This document shows positions 18,988-28,784 of a DNA stretch of 64,000 bases, piece after piece. The stretch's first letter is position 1, and each line of letters opens with the position of its first letter. Origin of the DNA: Acinetobacter apis (lineage in GTDB: Bacteria > Pseudomonadota > Gammaproteobacteria > Pseudomonadales > Moraxellaceae); assembly GCF_900197575.1 (NCBI RefSeq), contig NZ_FZLN01000002.1, forward strand, positions 124,001-188,000. Reading direction: 5' to 3'. A program made the position numbers and the translations under genes. The notes under the pieces are model-generated. The model did no database searches and was not told the origin of the DNA. It worked only from the letters and a program-made list of their open reading frames with translations.

Positions 18988-19989
18988 TTAATACGGATAA
19001 ACAAACTTACTTGCTGAAGCTTGAGCACCTGAATAATTGATATCCCAATTTCTAGCAAAACCAGCAGCCTTGACGCTATAAGAATAAGGCACTTTCCATG
19101 AGAGTGATCTAGAGTATTTCTTTATACTGCTCGGATAGCTATTGATATCCGTAAAAGAAGTATTTTCTTTTTTATCATCAACAATGCCTTTTTCATTACC
19201 TGCTTCAAAATAATTTGCTTCTGACAGAACTTTTGCATTTTGTGCAAGCGTATAGCCCAAATGATAATTTGAAATATAGTTATTATAAGCATGATAATAA
19301 CCATATCTCATCAGACCCGGGGATCTCACATCAATATTATTATAATAATTGTTAGATAACGTGATATGTGGATAGCCATTATATTTTGAATTATATCCCG
19401 CTACAGAATAGCCAAATATAGAACCATATTTATGATTTTGAAATAGTGAATGACTGATGGTGATGTAGTCTGCTGTCTCACCGATATATAACAGTTTATC
19501 TAAACTGCCATCATTTGCACTCCACTTATGCCCAACGAATGAGCAATGATCAATCCAGTATTTATTGCCCGAAGAAATATATAACTGCATATCTCCATTT
19601 GCACGGATTTTTGGATCATGTTTAAACACTAAGTTTTTAAAAATGACATTTGAACTATTTGAAGAAGAAGTTAAATAAATATTCTCTAAAACATTCAAAT
19701 TATTAAATGAACCAACGATTGTTTTATTACTGCCAAAATACAACACTTGTTTAGAAGAACTTGCTATACGACCTTTTATAACAATCGTTTTGGGTGTATT
19801 ACCTAGTAATTCATACTTTAACATTGCAATGTCTTTAACAGTAACAACTTTGCCACTTCCCCCGCCAGTAACTCGTGCTTGCTTTGCATAACCAGTCAAT
19901 TTACCTAAATTTGTAACCGGATAATCAGCGGCATGAGAAACCGTTGTAACCAAAATGCATGTAAAAGTAATAAAAAATTTATTTAACAT
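18988..19989 (-). CDS. Secreted pectate lyase (PL1 family)
   Basis: A 333-residue protein with a Sec signal peptide (from MLNKFFITFTCILVTT to about SHA-A). The frame is open 13 codons upstream, but that segment would spoil the signal. The mature part is a parallel beta-helix polysaccharide lyase: WIDHCSF (the conserved WiDH element), YITISHSLFQNHKYG and RSPGLMRYGYYHAYNNY, whose first Arg is at the catalytic-base position of PL1. These enzymes cleave polygalacturonate by beta-elimination using Ca2+. No pectin-use genes flank it. It is Tyr/Asn/Ser-rich and its codon use differs from its neighbours, suggesting horizontal gain. Confidence 0.85.
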   Translation of the reverse strand: MLNKFFITFTCILVTTVSHAADYPVTNLGKLTGYAKQARVTGGGSGKVVTVKDIAMLKYELLGNTPKTIVIKGRIASSSKQVLYFGSNKTIVGSFNNLNVLENIYLTSSSNSSNVIFKNLVFKHDPKIRANGDMQLYISSGNKYWIDHCSFVGHKWSANDGSLDKLLYIGETADYITISHSLFQNHKYGSIFGYSVAGYNSKYNGYPHITLSNNYYNNIDVRSPGLMRYGYYHAYNNYISNYHLGYTLAQNAKVLSEANYFEAGNEKGIVDDKKENTSFTDINSYPSSIKKYSRSLSWKVPYSYSVKAAGFARNWDINYSGAQASASKFVYPY

Positions 19990-20171
19990 AATTAACACTA
20001 CATTGAAAAAGTATGAAATGTAGCACATTTAATGAGAAATAGATTACTTATTAAACAACTTGATACAATTTTGTCAGATAAATTCTTACTTTTTTATGAT
20101 TCATGCAAATGACTGATAATTTATGCGTCGTAAGGCACTTCGATTGGTTTTTACAGTGAACTCAAATGAAC

Positions 20172-21179
20172 TTATTTGCTTTGCCCAACAATGTTTACTG
20201 TTGCTGTACGACCTGCAACAAAAGCCAATGAATTTTGCGGAACTTCATCTAAAACAATTTTAACAGGAACACGCTGCGCTAAACGCACCCAAGTAAAAGT
20301 TGGATTAACGTTGGCCAATAAGGATGAACTTGATGAACGCTCTCGATCTTCAATCCCTGATGCAATACCTTGTACATGACCTTTTAATTTTTGATGATCT
20401 CCCATTAACTCTACTGTGGCTTGGTCACCAATATGAATGCGATTGAGTTTAGTTTCTTCAAAATAACCGACAATATATAATTGTTTACGATCAACCATCG
20501 CAGCAACTGCTTGACCTACTTTGACATAATCACCTACACGCATTTCAAAGTTAGACAATGTGCCATCTGATGGTGCGACAACCGCTGAACGGTGTAAATT
20601 TAGTGCTGCTAAATTCACATTACTTTGTGCAACCTCAATCAATGCCTGTTGTTGTTTAATATTGGCTTGGGCTTGTACAATCATTGCTTCTAGTTGCTGA
20701 TGCTCTGCATGTGCTTGATCTTTTAACGCAAAGACTTGATCTTGATCTTGCTTTGAAATTGCACCATCCATTAACGTGGCATAACGGGTGGCATTACGGT
20801 CTGCAAGTTTGGTGTTGGCTGCAGACTTAATTAAATTGGCTTTGGCTTGAATTAGACTTGCCTCTGCTTGAGCAAGACCTGCTTTGGCTTTGGCAAGATC
20901 AGATTTTGCTTGCTCAACATCAAGTAACTGTCTTGCTGTATCAATTTTAAAAAGGACTTGCCCTTGTTTTACAGTTTGGTTGTCTTGGACCAACACTTCT
21001 GTCACTAAGCCTGAGATGTCAGATGAAACTTCGATTACATCGCCACGTACTCGACCATCGCGTGTCCACGGTTCAGCATTGTAATAGTCCCATAAATGTA
21101 AAATAACCATACATGCCAACACCAACATCACAAGAAGAATCATTGGCCTTACCACTTTACGTGCATCAAAAGAACGCAT
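20172..21179 (-). CDS. HlyD/EmrA-type efflux periplasmic adaptor (AaeA-like)
   Basis: A 335-residue membrane-fusion protein with one N-terminal membrane helix (about 12-32). A biotinyl-lipoyl half motif (VSSDISGLVTEVLVQDNQTVKQGQVLFKID) precedes a long helical hairpin rich in Ala/Gln (about 85-195), followed by VVAPSDGTLSNFEMRVGDYV. It ends in beta-barrel and membrane-proximal domains. It is the third gene of FUSC-DUF1656-adaptor, the order of AaeB-AaeX-AaeA efflux systems for aromatic carboxylic acids. The substrate is inferred only. Confidence 0.88.
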   Translation of the reverse strand: MRSFDARKVVRPMILLVMLVLACMVILHLWDYYNAEPWTRDGRVRGDVIEVSSDISGLVTEVLVQDNQTVKQGQVLFKIDTARQLLDVEQAKSDLAKAKAGLAQAEASLIQAKANLIKSAANTKLADRNATRYATLMDGAISKQDQDQVFALKDQAHAEHQQLEAMIVQAQANIKQQQALIEVAQSNVNLAALNLHRSAVVAPSDGTLSNFEMRVGDYVKVGQAVAAMVDRKQLYIVGYFEETKLNRIHIGDQATVELMGDHQKLKGHVQGIASGIEDRERSSSSSLLANVNPTFTWVRLAQRVPVKIVLDEVPQNSLAFVAGRTATVNIVGQSK

Positions 21180-21198
21180 AACCTTTTCCTATCTGTAT

Positions 21199-21405
21199 TT
21201 ATTTAATCAGTCCAATGAAGATTTGATGCACAATAAACAAGCAGATCAAATATAAACATAAATTAAATAGTCCTAAAAAAATCACCCACCCTTGCTCGAT
21301 AAATCGGCTCGTTAACGGACGAATCATCACAAAAATCACATACGCTAAAATGGCTTGAATTAAAAAACTAGGGACAAAAATGCCATAAATATCAAAATCG
21401 CTCAC
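21199..21405 (-). CDS. DUF1656 small inner-membrane protein (AaeX-like)
   Basis: A 68-residue protein with two hydrophobic helices (about 10-30 and 42-65) and the family start SDFDIYGIFVPSFL. It starts at a GTG that overlaps the FUSC stop codon by three bases, so it is probably translationally coupled. DUF1656 proteins always accompany FUSC/adaptor pairs; their role is unknown. Confidence 0.9.
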   Translation of the reverse strand: MSDFDIYGIFVPSFLIQAILAYVIFVMIRPLTSRFIEQGWVIFLGLFNLCLYLICLFIVHQIFIGLIK

Positions 21406-23486
21406 AGTGCAGTTTCTCCCACATGTATTGCATCCTTGGCTTGTGTATGAAAAATACTGCTACGAATATTATTTAAACTCATCAAAACGCGGAATTTTAT
21501 ATTCTCATTTTCTTCTTGATAGGCAACCTGTTCAGCCTGATTCATATAACTCACTACAGCATCTTTGGTCTGGTCAGACACCACAGTATTTTTTTCTAAC
21601 TCATTAAACATGGTGTTTAATTCATTTTGCAGATTGACAATACTTTGCTGTAGCGCTGTTGAAATCAGTTGCGACCCTGCCAACTCATGCACACGGGTTA
21701 AATCAACAATTGCGCTGGTTTCAATCAATGCACGATTCATCGCCTGCTTCAATGCACTTGACTGCACCATCTTGCTATTTAATATGCCAATGCGGTCTAA
21801 CATGCTGCGCAAATGTATTCTAAAACGTGTGTCATAAGACAAATTGATTGCTTGACGCATGGCTTTATAATGCTTAGATAAAATCCGCTGCGCTGTTGTT
21901 TCAGGAGACATTGCGCGAATAAAATAAATAGCAATCAATGCACAGACCACACCAAGTACTGTTGCAAAAGAACCTTCTAAAAAAGAAACAATATCAATGC
22001 TATAACGGTTTTGTATATTCATGGACATGACTGTGGTAATTCCAAGCATTAACCCAAGCGCCATCAGGCTTGGAGTCGGAATTAGTACAGTAAATAAAAT
22101 TAATGGCGGGGCAAGCACCAATGCCAATTGCCAAAACTCAGTTATGCCCGGCAAAATAGCAAAAGCATAAACGAACACCACACCACAACTTAATATACTG
22201 GCCAAAATAAATGTTTTTAACACAGGAACAGGATTATCAATGGCTGTGACAATACATGAAGTCACTGCTGCCATTTGAGCCAACATGAAGCCTGCTTTCC
22301 ATCCACTGACAATCCAAATAGCAGCTGCAGCAAATGTTCCTAAAAATGCAGCTAGACCACCTCTTAATGCCACACCATGGTCACGATGCAAACTTGGATA
22401 CTTGGTGGTTAAGGGCACAATATTTTTTGGAAAGTCTTTTTTTCCATCTTGAATATTCTGCCAAATAAATAGCACAATGCGGATATTATAAATATAGTGC
22501 CGTACATCCATTCTAAAACTATTTAAAATCACTTTTTGATCTAAAGACACGCATGCTGTTAAAGCATTAAATTGTGTTTCAAAATCGTCAAACATCTGTT
22601 CAAGCTGACTTTCCTCAATATGTTTTTTATCCTTAATGTGCTGTATTACATTTTCCCGAATGATAGCCAAGTGCTGATCAAAGGTTTGATCATGAACATT
22701 GAGTTGCTGTAATCGTTCAGACATTGCCACTAAGTTGGATACTGCCATTGAAAGCTGATGTAACATCTCTTGTAAAGGATGCGTCATGCCTTTGAGATCA
22801 GAGTTTTCATAGGATAAATGCTCAGTCATGACATGTATTTCACTCATATCACGGGTGACAGCATTTAAAGTTTGGATATAGTTTTGCTCTTGTTTTTGGT
22901 TGGCTAAAATACTACTAAAAACCTGTTCTAAACTATTTAGATTTTTATCGATCCGCTGCTGGATCACAGGCCCAACATGAACGGGTAAAATTACAGCAGA
23001 GACCACTGCAGAACAAATTACCGCAATACCAATTTCTAAGAATCGAGCTAAGGCAATATCAAAAATACTGTGTGTATCAACAGAATTAATGGCATTAAAA
23101 ACAATCATGGCGACGGTATAACCGGACAGCATTAACATATAACTGCGTGGTGTACGGTCAAGCAGTGAGATATATAAACAAAACCCTACCCATGCAGCAA
23201 TGACAAGCGAAAAAATCCAAGGTAAATTAATTAAATGTGGCATCAACAAAATGGCAACAATGGCACCAATGGCTGTACCACCGATTCGGAAAATCGCTTT
23301 AGAAGACACCATTCCTGCATATGGATTAGCAATAATTAATACCGTCCCAATAGACCAAATTGGGTTTAATAAATCTAAATAAAATGAAAAAAATAGTGCA
23401 ATGATTGCAGTTAAATAGGTTTTCAAAGCAAAGATTATATCCATCCTGCTTGGCCTAAATGCCAATAACTGCTGAATCAATTGCAT
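21402..23486 (-). CDS. FUSC-family efflux transporter (AaeB-like)
   Basis: A 694-residue inner-membrane protein. An N-terminal block of about six transmembrane helices (20-170) is followed by a cytoplasmic helical segment (170-350), a second membrane block (about 360-520) and a C-terminal soluble domain: the FUSC/AaeB/YccS architecture. It opens the three-gene efflux operon, with an AAGGGAG ribosome site. An IclR regulator is transcribed divergently 300 bases away and is the likely controller. Confidence 0.88.
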   Translation of the reverse strand: MQLIQQLLAFRPSRMDIIFALKTYLTAIIALFFSFYLDLLNPIWSIGTVLIIANPYAGMVSSKAIFRIGGTAIGAIVAILLMPHLINLPWIFSLVIAAWVGFCLYISLLDRTPRSYMLMLSGYTVAMIVFNAINSVDTHSIFDIALARFLEIGIAVICSAVVSAVILPVHVGPVIQQRIDKNLNSLEQVFSSILANQKQEQNYIQTLNAVTRDMSEIHVMTEHLSYENSDLKGMTHPLQEMLHQLSMAVSNLVAMSERLQQLNVHDQTFDQHLAIIRENVIQHIKDKKHIEESQLEQMFDDFETQFNALTACVSLDQKVILNSFRMDVRHYIYNIRIVLFIWQNIQDGKKDFPKNIVPLTTKYPSLHRDHGVALRGGLAAFLGTFAAAAIWIVSGWKAGFMLAQMAAVTSCIVTAIDNPVPVLKTFILASILSCGVVFVYAFAILPGITEFWQLALVLAPPLILFTVLIPTPSLMALGLMLGITTVMSMNIQNRYSIDIVSFLEGSFATVLGVVCALIAIYFIRAMSPETTAQRILSKHYKAMRQAINLSYDTRFRIHLRSMLDRIGILNSKMVQSSALKQAMNRALIETSAIVDLTRVHELAGSQLISTALQQSIVNLQNELNTMFNELEKNTVVSDQTKDAVVSYMNQAEQVAYQEENENIKFRVLMSLNNIRSSIFHTQAKDAIHVGETAL

Positions 23487-23551
23487 CTATAACTCCCTTT
23501 ATATCGCGTATAAATTATTTATGGTCTTGCATCGGTCTTCGATATCAGGAA

Positions 23552-23576
23552 TAAAAAAAGATCAACGTGTTGATCT
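23552..23576. other. Hairpin with T-run in the efflux/IclR intergenic region
   Basis: Seven-base arms GATCAAC/GTTGATC (23560-23566, 23569-23575), followed on the minus strand by a run of seven T. Read toward the FUSC gene it looks like an intrinsic terminator 66 bases upstream of the start codon. It could be a leader attenuator, or simply stop antisense transcription entering from the right. Confidence 0.45.
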
Positions 23577-23785
23577 CAAGACATAGTTAATATGACCCTA
23601 TAATTATTTTAATAAAATATCTTAATTAGATATTAATTTATATATTTATTTATTTTATCCTTATCAATTATAGCATAATATCTTATTATGATAATAAACT
23701 CATAATTTGAGTATTGGTTTTTTTTACATAATATGATAAAAAGTGACTCATATTTATTCTAAAAATAAGATGGATTGTTTAAATC

Positions 23786-24553
23786 ATGGCATTAACGAGC
23801 TTTGGCAAAATTTTGACTGTTTTAGATTTATTCTCTGTCACCCGTCATGCCATCGATGTTGATATCATCAGTCATGAACTTGAATTATCACGCCCAACCA
23901 GTTACCGCTATTTAAAAGAATTGGTTTCAACGGGGTTATTACAACGAATTAATGGTACGTCTGGGGAATATATTCTTGGTCCTAAAGTGGCTGTTTTAGA
24001 TTATTTTTCTCGTGCTACAGATCCACTTGTACAAATTAGCATGCCGTATATGAAAGAAATTGCAGAACGTACTGAGCTAAATTGTATTTTAACTTTTCTA
24101 AATCATGATTATTGCATTGATTTACATAGCGAGCCATTTAAAAAAAATGTCTTAATCTCATATGGACGAGGAAATCCGCGACCTGTTTATATTGGCGCTT
24201 CGCCTAAAATTATTCTTGCACATACCAACAAACATTATTTAGAAGATTTTTATCGTCATTATTCACATCAATTAAAAGACGTAAATTTTGCGGCAAGTGA
24301 ATCAGCATTTCTTGATAAAATGAAAAAAATAAAAAAACAAGGTTATTACTTCTCTCAAGGTGAAGTCCTTGCAGATTACTCAGGCTTAGCTGTTCCTGTT
24401 CGCTATTCCAATAAAATTCAGCCGTTGGCATTAACAATTGTCGGAACTAAAAACCGTTTTGAGTATATCGATTTACAAAAAATGATTTCAACCCTGCAAG
24501 ACTATGCCATGGAAATTGAATTTCACTACAAAAACCCATCTTTAGCTCAGTAA
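23786..24553 (+). CDS. IclR-family transcriptional regulator
   Basis: A 255-residue regulator. The N-terminal winged helix (about 1-65) shows the IclR pattern KILTVLDLF ... ISHELELSRPTSYRYLKELVSTGLLQ. The rest is the IclR effector-binding GAF-like domain, ending with RYSNKIQPLALTIVG. It diverges from the FUSC-DUF1656-adaptor operon, so it most likely regulates that system and itself, perhaps in response to an aromatic acid. A bidirectional terminator follows. Confidence 0.9.
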   Translation: MALTSFGKILTVLDLFSVTRHAIDVDIISHELELSRPTSYRYLKELVSTGLLQRINGTSGEYILGPKVAVLDYFSRATDPLVQISMPYMKEIAERTELNCILTFLNHDYCIDLHSEPFKKNVLISYGRGNPRPVYIGASPKIILAHTNKHYLEDFYRHYSHQLKDVNFAASESAFLDKMKKIKKQGYYFSQGEVLADYSGLAVPVRYSNKIQPLALTIVGTKNRFEYIDLQKMISTLQDYAMEIEFHYKNPSLAQ

Positions 24554-24591
24554 TCATTGAAGAGTTATCTAAACAAATAATCATACATCAC

Positions 24592-24624
24592 AAAAAAAGA
24601 ACCTGATGGTCAGGTTCTTTTTTT
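24592..24624. terminator. Bidirectional terminator between IclR gene and ssb
   Basis: Arms of 14 bases (24592-24605 and 24611-24624) with GAACCTG/CAGGTTC core and seven-base A- and T-tracts. It serves both convergent genes. Confidence 0.92.
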
Positions 24625-24647
24625 GAAATTTTAATGAGATATATGGT

Positions 24648-25232
24648 CTAGAACGGTAGATCATCGTCTAAGTCAGCAGGTGCAGGACGTGATTGCTGCT
24701 GCTGAGGCGCTGAATTGTTTTGATAGCTATTTTGTTGGTTGGCAGACGAGTTATTATAGCTATTGTTTGGCGCACCTTGACCTTGTGAATATCCACCATA
24801 ACCACCTTGGCCTTGATTTTGCTGCTGTGGCTGCTGATTATAACGAGGCTGTGCAAAACCACCGCTTTGGTCTTGATTCGGCTGTTCACCACCTGCACGT
24901 GCAGAATCTAACATTTGCATTTGGTCACCACGAATTTCAGTGGTATAGCGCTCTTGCCCATTTTGATCTGTCCATTGACGTGTACGCAATGAACCTTCGA
25001 TATAAACTTTTGAGCCTTTACGCAAATATTGCTGTGCAATTTCACCTAAACGATTGTTAAGCACAATACGATGCCATTCAGTTTGCTCTTTACGCTCACC
25101 TGAGCTTTTGTCTGTCCAAGACTCACTGGTCGCAATAGAAAACTGAGTTAAAGAGCCGCCATTAGGAAACGTTTTTGTTTCTGGATCTCGACCCAACGTT
25201 CCAACTAAAATCACTTTATTAATACCGCGCAT
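24648..25232 (-). CDS. ssb: Single-stranded DNA-binding protein
   Basis: A 194-residue SSB. The OB-fold (about 1-110) starts [18 protein letters not shown] and contains FSIATSESW and EWHRIVL. A Gln/Gly/Asn-rich disordered linker occupies about 115-185, and the acidic tip DLDDDLPF binds partner proteins such as RecO, PriA and exonuclease I. Length and the glutamine-rich linker fit Acinetobacter. Confidence 0.97.
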   Translation of the reverse strand: MRGINKVILVGTLGRDPETKTFPNGGSLTQFSIATSESWTDKSSGERKEQTEWHRIVLNNRLGEIAQQYLRKGSKVYIEGSLRTRQWTDQNGQERYTTEIRGDQMQMLDSARAGGEQPNQDQSGGFAQPRYNQQPQQQNQGQGGYGGYSQGQGAPNNSYNNSSANQQNSYQNNSAPQQQQSRPAPADLDDDLPF

Positions 25233-25279
25233 CGGTTATACCCTCTATCTGCTATGGTCTTACTTTATAAGAATTATAC

Positions 25280-26644
25280 TTAAATAACTAGTTCTTTGCC
25301 AAAGAGCTGCGTTAAACGCTGTCGCCCATCATCATTGAGCACTTTTTTATCAAGTTTAACATAAGCCACATGTTGGTCAGGCATCACAACCACCTCTTCA
25401 ATACCATCAATGGCAAGCAATTGCTCTGTCCATTGGTGTGCTACATCGGTTTCAGGTAAACGTAATACCATGGACGACAAATAACGCGGCTGTCTTAAAC
25501 TAAAACTGACAATCAACCAAATGAGTGCAATGACACACAAGATACCCCAACCCACTGATGTATCATGTAATTTCATTAACTGCCCACCTAAGGTACCACC
25601 CACAAAAGCTCCTAAAAATTGAGCGCTGGCATTCACCCCCATAGCGGTTGCTTTCGATTGAATGGGCGCAATTTTAGATAGCCATGATGGCAGTAAGGCT
25701 TCCATCACATTAAATGCCACGAAAAAGAAACCCAGCCCAAGCAATAAAATATACTTTGACGTAAAACCAAAAATTAAAACAGCAAGACCAATGATGACGC
25801 CTAAAATGGCTGTTAAAAAGATACCGCGCATTTTGCGATACTTTTCTGCCAAAATAATACTTGGAAATGCAAACAACACACCAATGACCAACAAGGGTAA
25901 ATACACCCAACCATGCTGTGACAGTGGAATATGGGCAAAGTTAATCAGCTGAGATGGCACATAAATAAACATTGCCGTTAATAATAAGTGTAAAGAAAAG
26001 ACTGAAATATGCAGTCGATTTAAATCACCCATGCTTAAGACATGTTTTAATTGGTGTAAATAGCCGTGCTGAAAGCTGCGATGATGACGAGTCGTTTTAG
26101 GGACAAAGACCAACATCGCAATAGCAAGTAAGCCCATAATGGTGGTCACCCAAAACAAGCCTGAAATACCAACTAAGCTGGTTAACCATGGACCAACACT
26201 AAAAGCAACCACAAACGATAAGCCAATACTCATACCCATCGTGGCCATGGCTTTGGTACGATATTCTTCACGCGTCACATCTGCAAGTAATGCCATAACT
26301 ACAGCAGATACTGCCCCTGCACCAGCAATTGCACGACCGATAATTACACCATATATGGTATGTGACAGCGCTGCCACTGCACCACCGATTGCAAATAGAA
26401 GCAATCCTAAAATAATGAGGGGTTTACGGCTAAAACGATCTGCCCATAAACTAAAAGGAATTTGTAAAATTGCTTGTGATAAGCCATATACGCCTACCGC
26501 AAGCCCGATTAAACCTGGCGTTGCATATTGATATGATTGCCCTTCGATCGCAAACACAGGGATAATCATAAACAACCCAAGCATACGCAGTGCAAAAATA
26601 CTGCTTAAAGCAAAGGTTGAACGGCGTTCTAAAGCATTCATCAT
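25280..26644 (-). CDS. MFS transporter (YajR type)
   Basis: A 454-residue transporter with 12 predicted membrane segments (about 15-390). It carries the MFS loop motif WADRFSRKPLIILG between helices 2 and 3. A soluble C-terminal domain (about 395-454, LLAIDGIEEVVVMPDQHVAYVKLD) resembles the ferredoxin-like YAM domain of E. coli YajR. The substrate is unknown; the group is annotated as putative drug/H+ antiporters. ssb lies downstream on the same strand 47 bases away. Confidence 0.87.
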   Translation of the reverse strand: MMNALERRSTFALSSIFALRMLGLFMIIPVFAIEGQSYQYATPGLIGLAVGVYGLSQAILQIPFSLWADRFSRKPLIILGLLLFAIGGAVAALSHTIYGVIIGRAIAGAGAVSAVVMALLADVTREEYRTKAMATMGMSIGLSFVVAFSVGPWLTSLVGISGLFWVTTIMGLLAIAMLVFVPKTTRHHRSFQHGYLHQLKHVLSMGDLNRLHISVFSLHLLLTAMFIYVPSQLINFAHIPLSQHGWVYLPLLVIGVLFAFPSIILAEKYRKMRGIFLTAILGVIIGLAVLIFGFTSKYILLLGLGFFFVAFNVMEALLPSWLSKIAPIQSKATAMGVNASAQFLGAFVGGTLGGQLMKLHDTSVGWGILCVIALIWLIVSFSLRQPRYLSSMVLRLPETDVAHQWTEQLLAIDGIEEVVVMPDQHVAYVKLDKKVLNDDGRQRLTQLFGKELVI

Positions 26645-26802
26645 ATCATTTCTATCAATTAATTCTTTTAAAAGCGTATGTAAGATGGCACGAGAGCTGT
26701 CTTATTTTTCCCAGAAAAAAAGGGATACAAACCTATTGTACCCCGATATTCTATACAAGATATTAAATTTTGGCTTAATCTAATTTTCTATCAACTTAAT
26801 GG

Positions 26803-27879
26803 CTAATTTGAATGATGCTTTTTATGCTGAATAGATGCCAACACAGACCAAACAATAAAGACAATACCTATAAGACCTGTCACCACTTCTGGTACATGAA
26901 CTCCTGTGCCACTTAACAACATAATAAATGCCAAAGCACCAATCGCATAATGCGCACCATGCTCTAAATAAATATAAGCATCTAATGTGCCTGTCTCAAC
27001 CAAATAAATGGTCATTGAACGGACAAAAATTGCACCTATTGCAAGACCAAGCATAATAATGACTACATCTGATGTAATCGCGAATGCACCAATCACACCA
27101 TCAAAACTAAAAGATGCATCTAAAACTTCAAGATATAAAAACCCACCAATACCGGCTTTTACCACACCAGATGCTTGACCAGATGCATCATGTGTAACAG
27201 CTTGTCCATGCTCATCAATTTCAGGTTCACCGCCAAGTAAATGACCTAAAACTTGTACACCGATATATATCACAATACCCCAAATACCTGCCATTACCAC
27301 CGCTAGACGACTTGTATCTGGTACATAAGCTGCTAAAACTAGTAACGAAATTAATGCCACAAAAACTGACATTGCAGGCACATTGGCTAAGTTAGCAAAA
27401 CGTTTTTCAATTGCTGCAAACCAATGCGTGTCTTTTTCGCTATCTAAAAAGAAACTTAAAAAGACAAGCATTAAGAATGAACCACCAAATGCAGCAATTT
27501 CTGCATGGTGTGCCATTAACCGTGCTGAATATTCTGTTGGGTTATTCAATGCCAATTGTGTAACTTCAATAAAACCCATGTCTGCAGTTACTGCCACAAT
27601 AACCACAGGGAAAATTAACCGCATGCCAAACACTGCAATTAAAATACCTACAGTTAAAAACAGCATTTTCCAAAACCGGTCCCAACCGCGTAACACCGAC
27701 GCATTCACCACTGCATTATCAAAGGATAAGGAAATTTCCATAACCGCCAAAATAGCAGTTACAGCCAATGCTTTAAACATGGTACTTATGCCAGCCGCAG
27801 GTCCATGGGTATATCCCCAATAGGCAGAAATGGCTAAACAGACAATACTAAAGACAATCGAAAAACGGAAATGCTTCAT
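26803..27879 (-). CDS. DUF475/TerC-like integral membrane protein
   Basis: A polytopic membrane protein of 358 residues from ATG 27879 (MKHFRFSIVF); a GTG at 27912 would extend it by 11. It contains the TerC-family pattern LAVMEISLSFDNAVVNASVL (about 46-65) and a second acidic repeat LEVLDASFSFDGVIGAFAI (about 235-255), both typical of DUF475. TerC relatives are implicated in metal ion (Mn) efflux or tellurite resistance, so a metal-handling role is a guess. It stands alone, with divergent tenA upstream. Confidence 0.85.
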   Translation of the reverse strand: MKHFRFSIVFSIVCLAISAYWGYTHGPAAGISTMFKALAVTAILAVMEISLSFDNAVVNASVLRGWDRFWKMLFLTVGILIAVFGMRLIFPVVIVAVTADMGFIEVTQLALNNPTEYSARLMAHHAEIAAFGGSFLMLVFLSFFLDSEKDTHWFAAIEKRFANLANVPAMSVFVALISLLVLAAYVPDTSRLAVVMAGIWGIVIYIGVQVLGHLLGGEPEIDEHGQAVTHDASGQASGVVKAGIGGFLYLEVLDASFSFDGVIGAFAITSDVVIIMLGLAIGAIFVRSMTIYLVETGTLDAYIYLEHGAHYAIGALAFIMLLSGTGVHVPEVVTGLIGIVFIVWSVLASIQHKKHHSN

Positions 27880-28059
27880 AAGAAACCTATAAGAGAAGCC
27901 GTCAGACCTCACAACACAATCAATAAAAGTAAAATGTAAATTATTGTTGAATTATACTGATTTTATTTTTCATCGCAGTAAATCATACACATCAATGCAG
28001 TAAAAAACGTTATATTCAAGCCATCTCATTCTTTCATCAGTATAGCATCAGGTCAAACT

Positions 28060-28734
28060 ATGACGTTTACTCAACAATTATGGCAAGACAATTTCACGCT
28101 TTTTACACACACCATCAACCATCCGTTTAACCAAGGGTTAGCAAACGGTACGTTGAGCCCACAAATTTTTCAGCATTATATCGTACAAGATGCACATTAT
28201 TTGTTGGCGTATGGCAGAGCACTGTCTGTTGCCGCTGCAAAAGCATATGAAGCAGATGATATTATTCAATTTTCTGAAGGTGCAAAAGTTGCCATTATTG
28301 TTGAGCGTGGCTTGCATAAAAACTTTATGGAACAATTTGGAATCACTGAAGATGAATTTAAAAACACACCACTCACACTCGCGTGCCACCATTACACCGG
28401 ATTTCTAACATCTACAGCATGGTCTGAAAGTTATCCTGTTGTGCTTGCAGCATTATTGCCTTGTTTTTGGGTGTATGCTGAAGTCGGCAAAACGATTGTC
28501 CAACAAGTGACTGAAAACAATCCGTTTCAAGCTTGGATTGATACCTACTCAGGTGATGAGTTTAATCAAGCAGTACAACATATTATTGCAACAGTCGATC
28601 AAGTGGCTGAACAATCTGATCCAACCACACGAGAAAAAATGAAAGCAGCCTACCGCCGTGGTGCTGAATTAGAATGGTTATTTTGGGACAGTGCTTATCA
28701 TCAACGTCAATGGTTAGGTTTAGACACATTATAA
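28060..28734 (+). CDS. tenA: TenA-family aminopyrimidine aminohydrolase (thiaminase II)
   Basis: A 224-residue all-helical TenA enzyme. The family hydrolyses thiamine breakdown products (aminomethyl-HMP) for salvage of the pyrimidine. Visible features: the N-terminal HPFNQGLANGTLSP, YIVQDAHYL with an active-site Asp, HHYTGFL, the catalytic Cys in ALLPCFWVYAEVG, and a C-terminal EWLFWDSAY carrying the Glu. No thiamine riboswitch was recognised upstream and no thi genes are adjacent. Confidence 0.93.
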   Translation: MTFTQQLWQDNFTLFTHTINHPFNQGLANGTLSPQIFQHYIVQDAHYLLAYGRALSVAAAKAYEADDIIQFSEGAKVAIIVERGLHKNFMEQFGITEDEFKNTPLTLACHHYTGFLTSTAWSESYPVVLAALLPCFWVYAEVGKTIVQQVTENNPFQAWIDTYSGDEFNQAVQHIIATVDQVAEQSDPTTREKMKAAYRRGAELEWLFWDSAYHQRQWLGLDTL

Positions 28735-28742
28735 GTCAGTTA

Positions 28743-28772
28743 ACAGGCAGTTAATGTCAGTTGACTGCCTGT
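28743..28772. terminator. Inverted repeat between tenA and GlpM-like gene
   Basis: Perfect 9-bp arms ACAGGCAGT/ACTGCCTGT (28743-28751 and 28764-28772) with a 12-base loop, between two convergent genes. T-tracts are weak, so termination efficiency is uncertain. Confidence 0.55.
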
Positions 28773-28784
28773 ACTTAAATCACA

